From Dermacentor variabilis (lineage: Eukaryota; Arthropoda; Arachnida; Ixodida; Ixodidae), in the NCBI RefSeq assembly GCF_050947875.1, contig NC_134568.1, positions 256,852,615 to 256,916,614 on the forward strand: a DNA stretch of 64,000 nucleotides, read 5' to 3'. Positions 9,015-20,106 of the stretch are shown in pieces; within the stretch, counting starts at the first letter, position 1; each line of letters opens with the position of its first letter. A program made the translations under genes and the position numbers. A model generated the notes under the pieces. It ran no database searches and was not told the origin of the DNA. It worked only from the letters and a program-made list of their open reading frames with translations.

Positions 9015-10989
9015 ATATTTTATGCGCATATCACTCGGTAGCTCGAAAGTGAATGTAGCTTCTTTGCCAAATGAATATTTTAGGAGGAAAAAAATTGCGA
9101 AATCCTTCAGTGCGGAGGCGCCTATTTCATGCACAAGGCATTGTTCCCAATTCACAACAGTGCGAAATACAATATGTTACAGCTACAAAGAATATATTCT
9201 TGTCTGTAAAACGTAGACGTAAAGAAGGGTCAGCTAGCACTGTTCGAGGTTTCCGTGCAAAACGGAAGTGTTCTAGAATAACTGCTTAATTTGCTACAAT
9301 TTTGAAAAGTTGCTATGTTTACAATTTTTTATCAACTAAACCAATCCATTCAGCATTTTGAAATTTGGTGGACTCTGAGACCTTAACCTATTCAACAATT
9401 CTGTTGAATATTGTTATTGTATCAGAAATTACCATTTTTACAATTCGCGTCAAATTCGAAGTATTGACGCGAATCCATTCAGGTAGCATGCGTGGGTTTA
9501 TTGGCCAGTTGCCTTCGCCCAAAAGGATCACGTAGTCGCGACGCCTGCGGCAGAAAGAATGCTCCACATACACCGTAAACGTTTGTGAGTTGTGGCTCTG
9601 GCTAACACTCTCAGGGTTCTAGTAGGAAACACGAATACCCAAGAAAGTAGAGGGGAAGATAGCGCCGCGGTAGCTCAGTTGGCAGAGCATCGCACGCGTA
9701 ATGCGAAGGTTGTAGGATCGTTCTCCACATGCGGTAAGTTGTTTTTTCAACCACTTTCATTTCCATTTTTATTATTTCTTTAATTCATTTAGTAAGTACA
9801 AGTAATTTTTCCTGTGTTGTCCTTCGTGTCGATGTTTGTTGGCTTCTTATGATGTAGTATTTTTTGTATTTCGCGGGCCATCCGCAGTAAGCTGAAAAAC
9901 ACTAATACTTAATAGATAGCAAGGTAGAAACTATCTAATCGGGCGTTTTGCAATGCATTCTACAACTTTCTAATTGGAATTTATTGCCTAACTTCTTTGC
10001 TTCAGAAGTTGCTTAATTATTTTTCACTAATTATCTAATTAGGCAAAATACAAGAAATTGCGTGATACACTACATATAAAAGTGAGTCACGTCGTCTTAG
10101 GATGTATCGCTACATTTATAATCTCTGGCTAAAGTTAGCTGAAACACCCTGTATAAACATCATTATATAACCTAAGATGCGGTGGTGGGTGGCGTTGGTG
10201 TTGGTTACGGCAGGGTTAGTTGGCAGATAGTTCCAAAGCTGCCTTCCTGTTGTTCCAAAACTACCAAAGCTGCCTTCCTGTTGCAATTATGGTCAAATTT
10301 AGGCAATTCAAAGCCGTATGCACATTCTTTTTACCTCAATGTCCCTTTTTCTTAGCACCTTGCTGCATTCTGGCGAAGCTCTCATTTCTATCACCTATAC
10401 TGTAATTACGAACAAAATAATGCAACACGTTTCTTAATATTATTTTTCAAGTGCCTGTGAACAACTGTTTACGAGATTTTGAGAAAAATTTACGATGGGG
10501 TTTTTCTTTTGATTTTTAAATGGCGTTCATTTCCGTCGAAACTTCGCATTTGAGGCGAATTGTAAAAATGGTAATTTGTGATACAGTAATAATATTCAAC
10601 AGAATTGTTGAACAGGCTAAGGTGTCACAGTCCACCAAATTTCAAAATGCTACATGGATTGGTTTAGTTGATAAAAAATCGTAAACATAGCAACTTTTTA
10701 AAATTGTAGCAAATTAAGCAGTTATTCTAGAACACTTCCGTTTTGCACGGAAGCCTCTAACAGTGCTAGCTGACCCTTCTTTACGTCTACGTTTTACAGA
10801 CAAAAATATATTCTCTGTAGCTGTAACATATTGTATTTCACATTGTTGTGAATTTGGAACAATGCCTCGCGCATGAAATAGGCGCCTCCGCACTGAATAA
10901 TTTCGCTATTTCTTTCCTCCTAAAATATTCATTTGGCAAAGAAGCTACATTCACTTTCGTGCTACCGAGTGATATGCGTATAAAATATT
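9014..10989. mobile_element. Fold-back element with ~460-bp terminal inverted repeats
   Basis: The left arm (9014-about 9475) and right arm (about 10525-10989) are near-perfect inverted copies. Landmarks are AATATTTTATGCGCATATCA at the left edge against TGATATGCGTATAAAATATT at the right edge, and the shared GGAAGTGTTCTAGAATAACT block. The loop (9476-10524) has no open coding region and includes a tRNA-derived SINE. Long inverted arms without a transposase are typical of fold-back or non-autonomous DNA transposons. No clear target duplication is visible. The left edge coincides with the end of the probable gypsy LTR. Confidence 0.85.
9585..9870 (+). mobile_element. tRNA-derived SINE (Ruka-like tick SINE)
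   Basis: The core at 9664-9735 has a tRNA shape: acceptor-like GCCGCGG pairing with a late GCGG, a D arm GCTC...GAGC with the A-box GTAGCTCAGTTGG, an anticodon-like stem TCGCA/TGCGA, and a weak B-box. The upstream leader (AATACCCAAGAAAGT) and downstream AT-rich body match what I recall of a very common tick SINE. The T-loop is damaged and position 33 is not T, so it is not a functional tRNA gene. It sits in the loop of the fold-back element and is therefore younger than it. Confidence 0.75.
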
Positions 10990-11093
10990 AAATATTAAAT
11001 GGAATCTAAAATATCAATTTTTTGACCCGTGTTGATCTCTCGTAGAATCGCCCGGAAGCTTTAGCTCGGGTCCAACTCCAACGCGGCCTATTC

Positions 11094-11716
11094 AAATACA
11101 TGTAAAACGCAAAAACGCTTTTCTGTGATAACCCCCGGGCCTACTTTAATGAGATTTGTTGAATTCTAGTGACTGTTGGAAGCGGAATTTCGATTTAAGG
11201 CCTGAATTATATGAAAGGGATTTTCAAAAATTTGGAAGTTTGAAAAAAGTAGGCGCACGAAGTTTATAAATAATAGCTCTGCATCGAAAACAGATATCGC
11301 GGTTCTGTAAACGGCGTCCATTAGGTCATTCAAAACGGACACATTAGATATGCTAATTTACATTTTACGTAGATTTCTTACATTGTGCACAAGGGTTCTA
11401 CAAAAGCTGTATTTTCATATTACTATATTTTTTAAAATTCATATGCAACATGTCAATTTTGTCCGCTTTAAATGTACTATCACATGCGATTCACAGAATT
11501 GTGACGTCATTTTTCTTTGCTGAGTTACAGAGTTGTAAAATTCATAGTTTTGTTTTCTGAAAATCTTCGATTTTCGCCAATTTTCAATAAAAATTCACCT
11601 AAATGGAAAATTCGATACCAACAGTCACTATATAAGTTTTTCTTTTAAATGCAACAAACCTCGCCAAATTTGGTGCACTGGTTGCCGAGAAAAACGAATT
11701 CTCCTTTTACATGTAT
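11094..11716. repeat. Imperfect inverted-repeat element (non-autonomous DNA transposon-like)
   Basis: The outer edges are mutually inverted: AAATACATGTAAAA near 11094 and TTTTACATGTATTT ending near 11717. Inner blocks also match, such as TAGTGACTGTTGG against CCAACAGTCACTATA. The arms are diverged (about 100 bp each). The interior is AT-rich with no ORF. It lies directly left of a TA-flanked MITE. Confidence 0.5.
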
Positions 11717-11723
11717 TTAGATA

Positions 11724-11973
11724 CACTCTTAAGCAAAATTACACCCTTTTGCCACAACGATAATCGTCATGTCTTGTCCGCATTTCCTTTCTTTAACGCG
11801 ATGAGCCCGGTACTTCCCAGTAACGAACGACATGCGCGTTATCACTTTGACATAGCATTCCCAACAGGAAAGTAGCGGGCGCGGCGTTTTCAAGGAAACG
11901 CAAGCAAGGCAGATGACGATTATTGTTCTGTGGCAGAGATACACCCCAAAGGGTGTAACTTTGTCTAAGAGTG
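11724..11973. mobile_element. TA-flanked MITE, copy A
   Basis: The ends are inverted (CACTCTTAAGC... and ...CTAAGAGTG) with TA on both sides (11722-11723, 11974-11975), the pattern of Tc1/mariner-type insertion. The arms continue through ACACCCTTTTG and GATAATCGTCAT. Copies C (21883-22140) and D (35189-35456) share the whole body, and B and E are partial. It has no coding capacity. Confidence 0.85.
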
Positions 11974-11981
11974 TAAGAGTA

Positions 11982-12059
11982 CACTCTTAGGCAAAGGTAC
12001 ACCTTTTGGAGCGTATCTCTGCCACACAACAATAAGGGTGTAAGTTTGCTTAAGAGGTG
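11982..12059. mobile_element. Deleted MITE, copy B (78 bp)
   Basis: This unit keeps only the two inverted ends of the same MITE (CACTCTTAGGCAAAGGTACAC... and ...GCTTAAGAGGTG), bounded by TA, with the middle deleted. It starts 8 bp after copy A ends. Confidence 0.75.
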
Positions 12060-12084
12060 TAACTTTGCCAAGGCTGCCATGGCT

Positions 12085-13351
12085 GCCGTTAATATATGTA
12101 ACCGGGCTACGCGTAGTTCCGAAATTGTGCTCGTTTAGGCAGCCATGTGTTTCTCACTGTTTTCGGTTACGCTGTCCTTTGTGAAGCAAGCATTGTGTTT
12201 TGTTGTCTTATTGGCACTGCGTGTGCAGCGATTTGTTTGTATGATTTTAACTTGGACAGCAGGTGGCCAAGGCTGCGGTGTGAAACCGGGCTCTGCATAG
12301 TTCCGCAATTGTGCTCGTTTGGGCAGTCGTGTGTTTCTCGCTGTTTTCGGTTGCGCTGTCCTTTGTCAAGCAAGTATTGTGCTTTGTTGTCTTACTTGGT
12401 GCTGCGTGTGAGCGATCTGTTTGGATGATTTTAATTTGGAAAGCAGCTGAGTGGAGGGCACTAATTTGCTTTTCAAGCTCATTGCCATGTCGCTATGGCT
12501 AGGTGAGGCGCCTTTTCTATGACGTTGCAGTTAACGCGTTAGGAGCGGTATTAAGATGAAAGTTAGAGACGAAATGTTGCTTTTGGGTGCCTGGCATCGG
12601 GATCGGCCGTCATGCGTGAAACTAGCAAGTTTTGCAGGATGCCAAAAAAGGCGGGAATGCCGTGCCTGCGCACATTGCCTATATCCTCTAGACAGCCGTC
12701 ACTGCGGTATTTCAGTCTCCCGTTTAGCAATAATGTTGCATACATGAGAACTGACAAACTGGCTCTTCGTAAATGTTCATTACGAGTACGGTAGCGAGAG
12801 ATATCAGGTGAAGTGCCCGTCCTGTTTCCTTGCCTTGAGCCACAGCGTACTCGTATAGAACATTGCGTGAACAACACCGTGCTGTTACGCTTGCGATTCA
12901 GCTTCTTCGATTTTGTTTTGGCCCCTTTTATCCCACGTGACCGGTATTTCATGGTCTTAAGAGGAACTTTGTGTCCAATATGAGACAGCCGAATTCGATT
13001 GTCTTCGGCGCCTCCGAATGCCAGCAATATATTGCGGTGCTTCTAGCTTTGTTCTTGCTGTGGGTTTTGCAGTTCGCGATCGGATATATATCGCATATAC
13101 CCTGTGTAACTCACTAGTGGATACTGCATTCGTGAGTCGTGAATCCCCTTGGCATAAAATATCCTGTTACTCCAGGTAGTCACTATCTTTTGCTATTTGT
13201 GACTGGTGTCGGTCTCCGCGCTGCGCGGCCTTCGCGGCACTTCGTCGGCCTCCTGCCGAGTTCGTGTGTCATGTGTACGCACCGAGTTCGGAAACGCTCG
13301 CGCGGTTTTTTCGGTTTGTGCGCTGTTCGTGCACTTCGCGCAACAGGGCAT
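12085..13351 (+). repeat. Tandem-subunit repeat family, copy 1
   Basis: This region matches 27183-28880 in inverse orientation along its whole length. It has two tandem units at its left end, then a diverged body containing CGTTTAGCAA..., AGTCTCCCG and CTGCCGAGTTCGTG, ending at CAACAGGGCAT. A 60-codon frame from 12612 (reading RTLPIS and YFSLPFS) is shared with the other copy, with length differences in multiples of three. No known domain is recognised. The layout recalls retroelements with monomeric 5' promoter units, but I cannot assign a class. Confidence 0.7.
12101..12468 (+). repeat. Two tandem ~184-bp units
   Basis: Unit 1 starts with ACCGGGCTACGCGTAGTTCCG (12101) and unit 2 with ACCGGGCTCTGCATAGTTCCG (12285). 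Both run through GTGTTTCTC, CTGTCCTTTGT and GATTTTAA. The same kind of unit is repeated about three times at the matching end of the inverted copy (28240-28880). The 93-codon frame spanning them is a by-product of the duplication. Confidence 0.8.
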
Positions 13352-14099
13352 CCGCTGTAGATCCTTGTGCAGCAAATTTTCCAAGCGTACGTCAAACGGA
13401 GGAACTTATATGTAGGCGGTTAGGCATGAGAGTTCATTCAGGAAGTTGATGCGTAAAAGTACATAGCATTAGCCGCTTAGAGTCCATCTAATATGGGTTA
13501 TTTGCACAGCAGCTTTAGCCATGTCATTGCGGAATTGATTTGTGCATGGTTAATTGCATATATTGGTCTCTACATCGCCGTCTTAGAAAATGTGATTACA
13601 AGGCTACAGTGTGCCAATAAATGCAATAGCAGACTAATGCTTGGTAACTTAGCGTGATGTTTTGAGTGGTAGTAAGCAGGTGACAGGTGACATAAAACGT
13701 GATAATAACTCAAGTACATTGTAGCTTTAATTATTGCTTCGTTGTAATGTGCCAACCGATCGTTCAATTATTGCTTCGTTGTAACGTGCCAACCGATCGT
13801 TCTCATTCAGTCCACTGGCATCAACACAGTTGCCCTTGGTCAAAGGCGGGAGAGTGGCTATACATCTTCCCTCATCTGCTTTAAAAGATGTCCTCCAAAT
13901 CGTTTAAGAAATGCAAGCAATCAGATCGCTAGCACAGGAAGGGCGAGTGAGCGCAATTTACTTTGTCATTACATTGTTGAAATGCTTAGTATACTTAGTG
14001 TGGAATCTACATATTATGTGTCCATTTCATTGAACAGCCTGTTCAAAACAACTTCCACAATACATTTTTGTAGTTAGCATTGGTTATGTTTATGTTTAT
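13352..14099. other. Unassigned AT-rich stretch with a 37-bp duplication
   Basis: I see no coding or known repeat structure here, except a 37-bp direct duplication at 13730-13766 and 13767-13803 (ATTATTGCTTCGTTGTAA...CCAACCGATCGTTC) with two differences. Confidence 0.6.
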
Positions 14100-14575
14100 G
14101 ATCTGGATACAGTCCCCAGCAGCTGCGGAGCACCTGTCCAAGGCGGCGGTCAGACCTGTAACGCAACAGAGGGTGCTAAGAATCTCTGGGTCCTGACAGG
14201 CCGCCAATGGAAACTGACCCTATCAACCTTTAATTGCTGAACTCCGTCGAGTGAGGCTAGCTTAGCAGTACTCTTTGAGGAACTATCAGACATTGTTTGT
14301 GATATGATCGGCCTTAGTGAGTTTAGAAGAACTGGTGAGGCTTATACGTTGCTGAATAACAGCCATGTCCTCTGCTATAGAGGTCTCCCTGATAAGAAGC
14401 AATACGGAGTAGGATTCTTAATCCATAAGGACATAGCGGGCAACATTGACGAATTCTACAGCTTAATGAAAGGGTAGCAGTAATCGTAATCAAACTTAAT
14501 GAGATGTATAGATTATAGGTAGTAGAAGCCTACGCTCCAACATCCAGTCACGACGATGAGGAAGTAGATCAGTTG
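14100..14575 (+). pseudogene. RTE element, 5' part (endonuclease N-terminus)
   Basis: The sequence carries the 5' leader GAGGGTGCTAAGAATCTCTGG and then endonuclease text with GLSEFRRTGEAYTLLNN, GVGFLIHKDIAGNI and AYAPTSSHDDEEVDQ, all aligning with the better-preserved RTE copy at 59.3 kb. Stops and frameshifts (for example TAG near 14476) break it. The protein text resumes without loss at about 16645, so this and 16645-19056 are one element split by a later insertion. Confidence 0.8.
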
Positions 14576-14589
14576 CTGCTAAGGACAAA

Positions 14590-15300
14590 TCTGTGTCATG
14601 CGTCGATTTAAACATAGGTTTCCACACGATGATATAGTACAGGAACACAAAATTTAGCGTGTTTTATTTTCTAGTCACATAATGTGGAACTCACACATAG
14701 ACCTTGTCGCAAGAAATTGTCTGCTGCTTTATCTGTGCTATTTAGATGCCGTCATATGTTCCCACCTCGTGTAATTTTCCAGTTTTATCGTTCCCTTTTT
14801 CGTTCGCATATAAACTATTTCACCTTAGCATGGGCTACGACTATACAACGTAACTTTAACAGGCTGTTGCTGCTCGAAAAGAAAGCTATTCGTTGTATTC
14901 ACAATGTTCACTATTTACATCCTACAAAACCGTTATTTCAAGAAAGCGGAATAACTAACGTCAAAGCTCTTTACGCATACCGTCTCCTACACCAATTACA
15001 ATTTACATATAAAAAAAAACCTTCCGATTCCTAAAAAATGTGCCAGCCCTCGTAGAACGACCCAGCACCCGTGTAACACGAGGATCGGGAAAATGGATTA
15101 TAAGGCACCATAAAACAAATTACTTTATGCAAACCCTAACCTACAACGTACCCACGCAATTAAATCAACTGCAGAAGTGCGTAAATGGAGATACGGTTCT
15201 ATCGAGGACGCTATTGCGCGATATCTTTGTCTTTGATAACTTTCATCTGACTGTTTGAAATTTGTGAATTAGTTTGTGTCCATACCTGTTCAGAATGCAC
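14590..15300 (+). pseudogene. CR1/Jockey-like element, C-terminal end of ORF2
   Basis: Frames 14684-15034 and 15040-15258 give the region after the RT thumb: LFRCRHMFPPRVIFQFYRSL, LAWATTIQRNFNRLLLLEKK and AIRCIHNVHYLHPTKPLF. This LQ-rich NRL...QKKAIR pattern is typical of CR1/L2-like ORF2 tails. The RT core is absent and a frameshift splits the tail. The AT-rich 3' UTR seems to run to about 15480. The piece is part of the 2-kb insertion into the RTE element. Confidence 0.65.
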
Positions 15301-15489
15301 TCATCACATGTAAATTCATTTCATTTCTTGTAAGTTGCGCGTGCACATTCTTTACTGTTGCTTAACTTCCTTTTAGTTATTGCTTTTAATAATGTTCATT
15401 TTTAAAAGTGTAACACTATATATTCCCCTGGCGCTAATGTTATTTACCCGAATTTCAATGCGCTCGTAAAGAGTATACATGTATGTAGA

Positions 15490-15770
15490 TGTATTCGTGC
15501 CCAGGGAAGTGGATATTATTGTGCCATAGTACGAGCACCACGAGGCGATGGGAGCTGCCTTACTACCTGCAACACGTGGCTACTACGAGGCGACGAAAGC
15601 GCCCACTTCTCCGCGACGAATCAAGAATTCGACACGGGAGGCGACTTCAAGAAGCGCCAAGCCATCTCCGCGGCGCCCAGACATCACCGCGACGAATCAA
15701 GAATTCGACGCGGGCGAGGTCATCACCTCGCCCCGCCCGGTTCCTGCCAACGAGGGGTCGCCGAAGGGAT
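15490..15770 (+). other. GC-rich unassigned repeat scrap
   Basis: CGCGACGAATCAAGAATTCGAC is present at about 15617 and 15690 as a direct repeat. Frames are open for about 90 codons, but the protein text is low-complexity (Arg/Pro/Ser) with no recognised domain. I call nothing. Confidence 0.4.
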
Positions 15771-15774
15771 TTAA

Positions 15775-16270
15775 AGGGAAGCTGAAACACTTTTCGAGAG
15801 AAAAAAAATGAGTTTCCTGCGGCATTCTACAGTTTTTAGTCTACTTAACACGAATATCTAGTTTAAGAAGGGCGGAAACGAACCCAAGCGGCTGTTTTTC
15901 GCAAGAAAACGCGCACCAGTGCATCAGGGCATCGCGCGAACGCCGCTGTTGCCCGTGATTGGTCGGGACCGCTGCGACATCATTCACGTGGATCACCGGT
16001 CGGCGCGGCCGCTTCAGAGTGTAGCACGCTGTTCTGGCCTGGCTTCACAGATGAGTTGTAAGCATTATGGAACGCTCTTGCTGTCTCGGACAGCTTGTAT
16101 TTTCGCCTTACATGTTCGCACCGACCGTCGATACAGAAAACGATGGCGGCAACGACGATGTTGAGTGTGCCAACAGCGAAAACGATGTGTGCACCTTCTC
16201 GCACAGTGGAAATATTAGCTGGTACGTATGTTTCTTTTTTTTTTCATGTAGCTGCACGCTGCAATGACAA
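15775..16270 (+). mobile_element. Left end of a TTAA-type DNA transposon (Kolobok-like)
   Basis: A TTAA (15771-15774) is followed by AGGGAAGCTGAAACACTTTT, closely resembling the ends of the element at 56690-58171. A GC-rich interior follows. No matching right end was found, so this is a truncated copy. Confidence 0.4.
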
Positions 16271-16644
16271 GAGAAAAAACGCGCTAAAGTGTCACTCGGA
16301 ACTTGCTGCTGGAAGAATGCCCATTGTGAAGAGAGAGAGTCGCTTGCAGCCGCCCAGTCGGTCTGATGCGCTCCTACTGCTACCTGTACGCTATCATCCA
16401 CTATCTGTAAATATTGTATAAAGCTTTTCGTTTCTCCTTCGTCTACGGAACGAGTCCGTCTTTCGTCCTCCACCCCAAAGTCACAACAATATATACCCCG
16501 TGTTGCATTAATGAAGCTAATTACGAAAGCTCATTGTTTGTATTACGGATGGTGATGTAGCCTGGTGCTGGCCCCCTGGTCTCGCCAACAGCTTTCTTGG
16601 CAGGGTGGCCTTCAACACTGTACTTTGTGCATGTTGTAAATAAA
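16271..16644. other. Unassigned repeat scrap inside the RTE element
   Basis: The stretch contains TATAAAG and several AT-rich signals reminiscent of LTR ends, but no bounded structure. It ends at GTAAATAAAC, just before RTE coding text resumes at about 16645. Confidence 0.35.
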
Positions 16645-19056
16645 CTTGACTTTCATGAAGATGCTGAATTAGCGATGAGAAAAGTGCAAACTCGGTATAC
16701 AATAGTGATGGGTGATTTCAATGCAAAAGTGGGGGAAAAGCGGGCGGGTGAACAGGCAATTGGCAACTACGGAGTCGATTTTAGAAACGCTAGACGAGGT
16801 GCTGGTAGAATTCGCAGAAAGGAATCACCTGAGAATAATGAACACCTTTTTCAGGAAGTGTAGCAACAGAAAGTGGACCTGGAAAAGCCCTAATGGTTAA
16901 ACGAGGAATGAAATTGATTTCATACTTTCTGCCGATCCCAGCATAGTGCAGGATGTAGAAATGATAGGTAGGGTAAAGTGCAGTGATCATAGGTTAGTGA
17001 GGGCTAAGATTCACCTCAATTTGAAGAGAGAAAGAGTAAAATTGGTCAAGAAGAAACAGGTCAACATAGAGGCAGTAAGGGTAAAAGCAGATAATTTAGG
17101 CTGGTGCTTGCAAACAAATTTGCAGCCTTAGAACAGAGAGATGATGAGGACCTAGAGTTAATGAATGAAACTGTAACTAGGTAGGCTTCAGTGGCAGCAA
17201 CTGAAGTGGGAGGCAAGCTCTCCCAAGTAACATAGGATCTAATAAAGAAACGACAAAAAATGAAAGTGTCCAACTCAAGAGATAGGATAAAATTCGCGGA
17301 ACTGTCAAAACTGATCAACACGGCAAAAATAAGGGACGTTCGAAAGTATAACGTGAGAAAGACTGAAGAAGCCATAAAAATAGATGCAGACTGAAATCAA
17401 TAGGACATGTGGCATCGGACAAACCAAGATGTATGCGCTGAAAGATAAGCAGGGTAATATCATCAGCAATCTTGAATAAATGCAGCGGAAGAATTCTATA
17501 CTGACCTGTACAATACCCAGAGGACTAAGGAGAACTCCATTCGAAACGATAATGAACAGGTTACAGAAACTCCTCCTATAACTAGAGATGAGGTCAGAAG
17601 GGCCTTGCAAGACATGAAACGGGGAAAAGCGCCAGGAGAAGATGGAATAATAGTCGATTTCATCAAAGATGGAGCAGACATAATGCTTGAAAAGCTGGCG
17701 GCTCTCTATACGAAGTGTCTGTCAACTGCAAAGTTCCCATAAAACTGAAAGAATGCAAACATTATACTAATCCACAAAAAGGGAGACTGAAAATTATAGG
17801 CCTATTAGTTTACTCCCAGTATTACAAGATATTTACCAAAATAATATCCAATAGGAGAAGGGCAACACTGGACTTTAGTCAACCAAGGGAACAGGCGGGC
17901 TTCAGGAAGGGATTCTCTACATTGGATCACGTCCATGCCATTAATCAGGTTATCGAGATATCCGCAGAGTACAATAAGCCTCTCTACATGGCTTTCATAG
18001 ATTACTAAAAAGCATTTGATTCAGTAGAGATACCAGCAGTCATAGAGGCATTGCGTAATCAAGGAGTACAGATCGCTAATGTAAATATAGTGGAAAATAT
18101 CTACAGAGATTCCACAGCCACCTTAATTCTACACAAGAAAAGTAAGAAGATGCCTATAAAGTAAGGTGTCAGACAAGGAGACACAATCTCTCAAATGCTA
18201 TTCACTGCGTGCTTGGAAGAAATACTCAAGCTATTAAACTGGGAAGGTTTAGGAGTAAGGATCGACGGCGAATACCTCAGCAACCTTCGGTTTGCCGATG
18301 ACATTGTTCTATTCAGCAACACTGCGGACGAATTACAACAAATTATTGAGGACCTTAACAGAGAGAGAGTGTAAGAGTGGGGCTGAAGATTAATATGCCA
18401 AGACAAAGTTAATGATGAATAACCGGGCAAGGGAACATTAATTCAGGATCGCCAGTCAGCCTGTAGAGTCTGTGAAGGAGTACGTTTACCTAGGTCAACT
18501 AATCACAGGGAACCCTGACCATGAGAAGGAAATTCGAAGAATAAAAATGGGTTGGATCGCCTACGGCAGACATCGTGATCTCCTGACTGGAAGCTTGCCG
18601 TTATCATTGAAAAGGAAGGTGTACAATCAGTGCATTTTACCGGTGCTGTCATATGGGGCAGAGACTTGGAGACTGACAAAGAAGCTTGAGAACAAGTTAA
18701 GGACTGCGCAAAGAGCGATGGAACGAAGGATGCGAAGCATAACGTTAAGAGATAGAAAGCGGTTTGGACCAGAGAGCAAACGGGTATAGATGACATTCTA
18801 ATTGACATGAAGAGAAAAAAATGGCGCTGGGCAGGTCATGTACTGCGTAGAGTAGATAACCGTTGGACCATTAGGGTGACAGAATGAGTATGAAGGGAAG
18901 CGCCGTAGAGGACGACAGAAGACTAAGTGGTGCGACGAAATTAGGAAATTTGCGGGTGCTAGTTGGAATCGGTTGGCGCAGGACAGGGGTAATTGGAGAC
19001 CGCGGGGAGAGCCTTCTTCCTGCAGTGGACATAAAATAGGCTGATGATGATGATGA
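16645..19056 (+). pseudogene. RTE element, 3' part (endonuclease end, RT, tail)
   Basis: Endonuclease text resumes with YTIVMGDFNAKVGEKR and CSDHRLVRAKI, the latter with an intact catalytic SDH. Reverse transcriptase follows: DQAGFRKGFSTLDH, FIDY then a stop then KAFDSVE, GVRQGDTIS and LRFADDIVLF. The C-terminal region reads GAETWRLTKK and MERRMRSITLRDRK. Many stops and frameshifts are present. The 3' end is the (TGA)n tail GCTGATGATGATGATGA at 19040-19056, the hallmark of this RTE family. It is much more diverged than the copy at 59.3-62.2 kb. Confidence 0.88.
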
Positions 19057-20106
19057 CAGTGTTGTAGTTGCATATTTTGTTCTAATGCCACTTTCATAAG
19101 TCATAAAATTTAGCCTATCTTTCACATCGTAGCTTAAGTGTGCTGCTATAAGTTTCTTTAGAAGCTGCAAAAATTTGAGTGCCAGGCCTGCCCACGTATT
19201 TGGCAAGCACACCGAGAGGGAACACAGTTCAGTGCTACCAAGTGAAGAGCGAGTGCATACATGTGTCAGAGATGGTATGCGGCAAGTCGTTCTGGTGAAG
19301 CCACTGCATCTGCAGTCAAAATATTTCAACTACCAGCGTAGTGCAATATTTCGTGTCCACGTCGACGAAATGGAGCACCAGTGCAAATAGCTGGGCATAC
19401 CTGTTCAGAGCAGGAAGTGTGTCTACATTGAAAACATTTGAAGTACCAGCGTGTACGGCAGTGCCACTGTCAGCGGAACTGTAGAGTACAAGGTGGTGTG
19501 CTCCCAAGCTGTTCATCAATGGAACTCTACCTGGACTGTGTGCAAACATTTTTTAATGTGAAAGCGGGGGTGAACTGGTAAAGCATTTGCTCGGACCTAC
19601 ATGTGTGAAAGTGTTTTATAATTCAAAGTGCTTTTTACAGCGAAGCTGTTATCCCCTAGTTGATCGGTATTTTTTGTGTCCGTGTCTGTTACCAAAAATG
19701 TGGGCCGATCGCGGCGGCAGCGCAGGGCCAGAAACAATGGCTCATACGCCCGTAATTGGCAGAGGCGTCAGCAGAATGAAGCGCACAGTGCATGCATTCT
19801 TTGGAATCACGGATACAGCATACAGAATAGCATATTTTTCAGTAAAGGACAATCGCAAAACAAGCATCTGAGCCACTTAATTGATGATAAGGTGCACCTG
19901 GTAACAATGCGAAACACGTAGCGCTCCGCGCATACCTTTTCCGGTAGCGATTACTGCTGCGCAAGCTGCCGCGGCAATGGCAGCTTGCGACGTGGGAAGT
20001 GACGTCCCTAGCTTTGTGTATGTGGAATAACCAGCCTAGTACCTGATTTCAGTGTTGCAGCACCGTTACGGGAGGTGGCGTGCTGTCAAAATTACCATCA
20101 CTCTAA
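19057..20106. other. Intergenic stretch with a dispersed-repeat fragment
   Basis: No gene is visible. From about 19625 the text AGCGAAGCTGTTATCCCCTAG and the GC-rich GCCGATCGCGGCGGCAGCG resemble a dispersed tick repeat I recall only in outline. A short (GA)n at 20107-20130 marks the 3' end of the next element. Confidence 0.4.

Noticed and set aside
9664..9735. tRNA-like fold with CGT anticodon position (apparent tRNA-Thr)
   Set aside because: T-arm pairing and the B-box are damaged, position 33 is not T, and it is embedded in a common SINE leader and body, so it is a SINE head and not a tRNA gene.
12147..12428. 93-codon Cys-rich ORF resembling a secreted peptide
   Set aside because: It spans two tandem 184-bp units, and its internal repetition mirrors the DNA duplication; the inverted copy does not keep it.
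15489..15811. Arg-rich ORFs of 87-98 codons
   Set aside because: Overlapping frames of a GC-rich repeat scrap with a direct repeat; no conserved residues.
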